Below the pieces are notes generated by a model. It was not told the DNA's origin and did no database searches. It saw only the letters and a program-made list of their open reading frames with translations. A stretch of 64,000 bases of DNA from Shinella zoogloeoides (lineage in GTDB: Bacteria; Pseudomonadota; Alphaproteobacteria; Rhizobiales; Rhizobiaceae), in contig NZ_CP131131.1 of assembly GCF_033705735.1 (NCBI RefSeq), positions 806,001-870,000 on the forward strand, given 5' to 3'. The position numbers and the translations under genes were made by a program. Shown here one piece after another: positions 61,772-64,000 of this stretch. Within the stretch, counting starts at the first letter, position 1; each line of letters begins with the position of its first letter.

Positions 61772-62937
61772 GACGCGGCCTCCTGCAGAAGGCCGCGCGT
61801 CCTGCGGCGGCTCTTGCGCCGGGCGGTCAGCACGTAGCGGCGCATCTCGCCCTCGATGCGCGCGGCGCGGAAGCGCCAGACGTCACGGCTGGCATCGGCG
61901 GCGATGACGGCAAGGTCGCATTCGCCGTCGCTGTCCTCACCGGCAAGGGCCGCCTGCCGGAGCTTGTCGAGCGCGTTGCGCGTTTCGATGAACTGCTGCA
62001 ACGGTCGGCCGAGCACCTGCTCGGCGGTCCGTCCCCAGACGCTCTCGGCCGCCGGGTTGGTCGCCAGCAGGAGGCCGTCCTCGGAGATGACGAGGATCGG
62101 GTCCGGCGCGGCGCTCAGGATGTCCTGCATCGTGTCCGCCCGGTCGGCGAGCTGCTGTTCGCGCTGGCGGTGCGCCCCGATATCGCGCGTCGTGCCCCAG
62201 AGGCGCACGAGGAAGCCGTCCTTGATCGCGGCGCGGAAATCGTTCTCGACCAGCATCTCGCTGTCGTCGTGCCGGCGGTCGACGGCGGCGGCGCGGTCGA
62301 GACGGTAGCCGGAGCGCACGAGGTCGCGCACCATGCGGCGGTTGATCTCGGTTGCCGGAAAATAGCGCGAGACCGGCTGGATATTGAAATCGAGCCCTTC
62401 GGGCACCCGGTAGAGCCGGGCCATCGCCTCGTTGCAGGCGCGCCAGCGGCTCTGGTTGGAGAAGATGCGCTCGACGATCTCGTCCTCGGCGAGCGCCGTG
62501 TCGACCGGTTCGAGGAATTCGATGCACCAGCACGCTTCCGTCGCTGCGCCGATCATCTGCGAGAGGATTTCCACCCGCTCGGCGAGCTCCGGCCCGATGC
62601 CGAGCACGCTTTCCGGCAAGGGTTGCTTGATGACGGCGAGCCCGCGGCCCGGATCGGAGACCACGGTGGCGATCATGGGGATTTCGCTGTATTGCGGCGA
62701 ATTCACCCAGACGGCGAGCCCGGACACGAACGGCTGGCCGTCGCGGGCGACGCCGCGCAGCATCTGTGCCGAGGTGCTGCTGTAGATGCGCTCCAGCGGC
62801 ACGCTCTCGCCCTGCTGTAACGCGATGGCGAGCTCGCGCGCCTCCATCGCGTTGACGGCGCAGATGCGGCCGTCATGGTCGATCCAGTCGACCAGCAGGG
62901 CGTCGAGATTGGCGGTGCCCGGTACGTGTACTTTCAT
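61768..62937 (-). CDS. PAS-domain sensor protein, partner of the AAA+ regulator
   Basis: 389 residues, soluble. A C-terminal PAS fold (about 265-375: ILSAAPDPILVISEDGLLLATNPAAESVWGR as its opening, of which NPAAESVWG is diagnostic) is preceded by a PAS-like segment around 155-260 ending RLWGTTRDIGAHRQRE, as a PAC motif would. No kinase, cyclase, methyl-acceptor or DNA-binding domain is present. It is translationally coupled to the AAA+ gene (4-base overlap), so it probably controls that protein by direct contact. The signal and ligand are unknown. Confidence 0.75.
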   Translation of the reverse strand: MKVHVPGTANLDALLVDWIDHDGRICAVNAMEARELAIALQQGESVPLERIYSSTSAQMLRGVARDGQPFVSGLAVWVNSPQYSEIPMIATVVSDPGRGLAVIKQPLPESVLGIGPELAERVEILSQMIGAATEACWCIEFLEPVDTALAEDEIVERIFSNQSRWRACNEAMARLYRVPEGLDFNIQPVSRYFPATEINRRMVRDLVRSGYRLDRAAAVDRRHDDSEMLVENDFRAAIKDGFLVRLWGTTRDIGAHRQREQQLADRADTMQDILSAAPDPILVISEDGLLLATNPAAESVWGRTAEQVLGRPLQQFIETRNALDKLRQAALAGEDSDGECDLAVIAADASRDVWRFRAARIEGEMRRYVLTARRKSRRRTRGLLQEAAS

Positions 62938-63222
62938 TCCCCATTCCGATCCGAATGGCGATCCCCTTCATGGGGATCTGCACCAGAAGACATGCGCAAT
63001 CCCGCCACAATCGCAGGCGGAAGCAAGCCCTATTCGGAAGGAAGGCATGAAAACGCGCCGGAACTCCGCCCGGAATGCGCAAAACCGCATCACGTGCTGC
63101 GATGATGCGCAACAAAACGACCCAGGAGAACCGCTGCGTCGGTTTTTAACCGATCGAGCACGCACGAAGGACGATGGACGTCCTTCGTGCCGCCTGTGAT
63201 TTTTCGATGGTTGGCGGTCCGC
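62938..63222 (-). promoter_or_regulatory. Region ahead of the PAS gene with inverted repeats
   Basis: Two inverted repeats stand directly before the start codon: CCATTC-N6-GAATGG (62941-62958) and GATCCCC-TTCAT-GGGGATC (62960-62978). They could be operators or leader hairpins. The rest, up to the hairpin pair near 63140, holds no gene. A sigma-54 -24/-12 element was looked for and not found. Confidence 0.45.
63140..63190. terminator. Tandem hairpins after the RpiR-type gene
   Basis: CGGTT-TTT-AACCG (63140-63152) and a perfect 12-bp stem GCACGAAGGACG (63162-63173) / CGTCCTTCGTGC (63179-63190). They lie 33 bases after the stop codon of the RpiR-type gene. On the minus strand no long T-run follows the large stem, so termination would depend on both stems together. 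Confidence 0.5.
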
Positions 63223-63993
63223 CTAGGTCCGGGCCAGCAGCGTGAACAGCACGTCGAGGAGGACGTACATCGAGGCGCGGCCGGTCGGCACGATGAGGGG
63301 GTGGCTGGCGGCGCGATAGGCGTTGAGGTTGATGTTCTCGTCGGCGAGCGAGGCGACGACGGAGCCACCGGGCGCAATCGAGAGGATCCGCGCGCCGGCC
63401 TTCTTGGCGATCTCCATATTGGCGATGAGATAGCTCGTGCGGCCTGAGAAGGAGAGCACGAAGAGCACGTCCTGCGATGTAAGGCGCGGGGCGGATACCA
63501 TCTGGAGCGTCGGGTCGGCATAGGCGACGCTCGCCATGCCGAGCGAGGCGAGCCGATGCTGCGCCTCGCTGGCGAGAAAGCCGGACCCGCCATAGCCGTA
63601 GACATCGATGCGCCGCGCGGCGGCGAGCATGTCGACCGCGCGGCGCAATCCGTCGAGATCGAGGTCGAGGCGGGCTTCCCGCAGCGATTCGACCGCACGG
63701 TTGAAGATGTCGTCGACGAGGCCGGTGAACGGGTCGTCGCCGTTTTCCGCCGGGCTCGCCGGCGCCTGGCGCACGGCCAGCTGCTGGGCGAGCTTCAGGC
63801 GGAAATCCGGAAAGCCGTCGCAATCGAGCCGCCGGCAGAAGCGGATGATCGAAGGCTCGCTGACCTTGGCGATCCGCGCCGCATCGGTGATCGACCATGT
63901 GATGGCCGTGCTCGGCGTATCGAGGATCGCCTCGGCGATCCTGCGTTCGGCGGGCGTGAATTGCGACAGGGATTGCCTGATCAGATCGAGCAT
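63223..63993 (-). CDS. MurR/RpiR family transcriptional regulator
   Basis: 256 residues. The N-terminal HTH_6 domain (about 1-75) has FTPAERRIAEAIL and VSEPSIIRFCRRLDCDGFPDFRLKLAQ as its DNA-binding part (core PSIIRFCRRL). The C-terminal SIS phosphosugar-binding domain (about 110-250) has IDVYGYGGSGFLASEAQ and FVLSFSGRTSYLI. These regulators respond to phosphosugars such as N-acetylmuramate-6-phosphate or glucosamine-6-phosphate. The start at 63993 lies at the window edge, so upstream sequence was not checked and its target operon may be outside the window. Confidence 0.9.
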   Translation of the reverse strand: MLDLIRQSLSQFTPAERRIAEAILDTPSTAITWSITDAARIAKVSEPSIIRFCRRLDCDGFPDFRLKLAQQLAVRQAPASPAENGDDPFTGLVDDIFNRAVESLREARLDLDLDGLRRAVDMLAAARRIDVYGYGGSGFLASEAQHRLASLGMASVAYADPTLQMVSAPRLTSQDVLFVLSFSGRTSYLIANMEIAKKAGARILSIAPGGSVVASLADENINLNAYRAASHPLIVPTGRASMYVLLDVLFTLLART

Positions 63994-64000
63994 GGACCCC

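Noticed and set aside
62938..63222. Sigma-54 -24/-12 promoter before the PAS gene
   Set aside because: A TGGCGGGATTGCGC stretch on the minus strand looked suggestive, but the GG-to-GC spacing is too short.

Overview
The window is GC-rich chromosomal or chromid DNA from an alphaproteobacterium, most likely a member of the Rhizobiales (Rhizobium/Agrobacterium/Shinella/Ensifer type). The best evidence is a BioR-controlled bioBFDAZ biotin operon with TTATCTATAA-type BioR boxes, a RirA-type iron operator (TGA-N9-TCA) before a siderophore receptor, a DUF2218-siderophore-interacting fusion, DUF3597, and many ABC uptake operons. I see no insertion sequence, phage, CRISPR array, tRNA or rRNA.

Layout. 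1-2964 (-): branched-chain amino acid transporter livK-livH-livM (livM runs off the left edge). 3177-8604 (-): five-gene operon with an inositol-monophosphatase-like phosphatase, an ABC importer of the 2-aminoethylphosphonate-like family and a SurE nucleotidase, with a divergent DeoR regulator at 8856. 9672-15291: FadR-type GntR regulator and a 1018-residue YdiJ-type FAD/Fe-S dehydrogenase, divergent from two short-chain dehydrogenases and a small protein. 15590-17454: DUF72 protein, DUF3597 protein and two small proline-rich proteins, one with an EcfG-like promoter. 17600-24165: MFS exporter, TetR regulator and a divergent RND efflux pair. 24477-26072: solitary cytochrome c oxidase subunit I. 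26078-31804: AraC regulator divergent from a ferric-siderophore receptor, periplasmic binding protein and siderophore-interacting reductase. 31842-33794: ureohydrolase and a secreted protein. 33900-38570: ubiX-ubiD divergent from ubiT-ubiU-ubiV, an oxygen-independent ubiquinone set. 38876-44760: bioR and bioBFDAZ. 45013-48372: SRPBCC protein, MFS exporter, methyltransferase, lipoprotein. 48574-54866: L,D-transpeptidase, dsbA-like, Lgt/TlpA fusion and dsbD on the minus strand, with a divergent OmpR-type two-component system; two CTTAAG-N5-CTTAAG boxes tie the group together. 54924-62937 (-): PAS sensor, AAA+ regulator, polyamine-type ABC importer and aldehyde dehydrogenase. 63223-63993 (-): RpiR-type regulator.

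How the genes work together. Most of the window is made of self-contained modules, each with its own regulator beside it: uptake plus first catabolic step (phosphoester or phosphonate, polyamine, hydroxy acid), cofactor synthesis (biotin, anaerobic ubiquinone), iron acquisition, and envelope redox or cell-wall maintenance. The items most worth follow-up are the transporter/two-phosphatase operon, the duplicated response-regulator boxes linking disulfide-bond enzymes to an L,D-transpeptidase, the half-Lgt/TlpA fusion, the BioR box inside bioB, and an AAA+ regulator that has lost GAFTGA and the Walker B glutamate. Start sites were chosen from visible ribosome-binding sites and family alignment from memory; no database search was possible.
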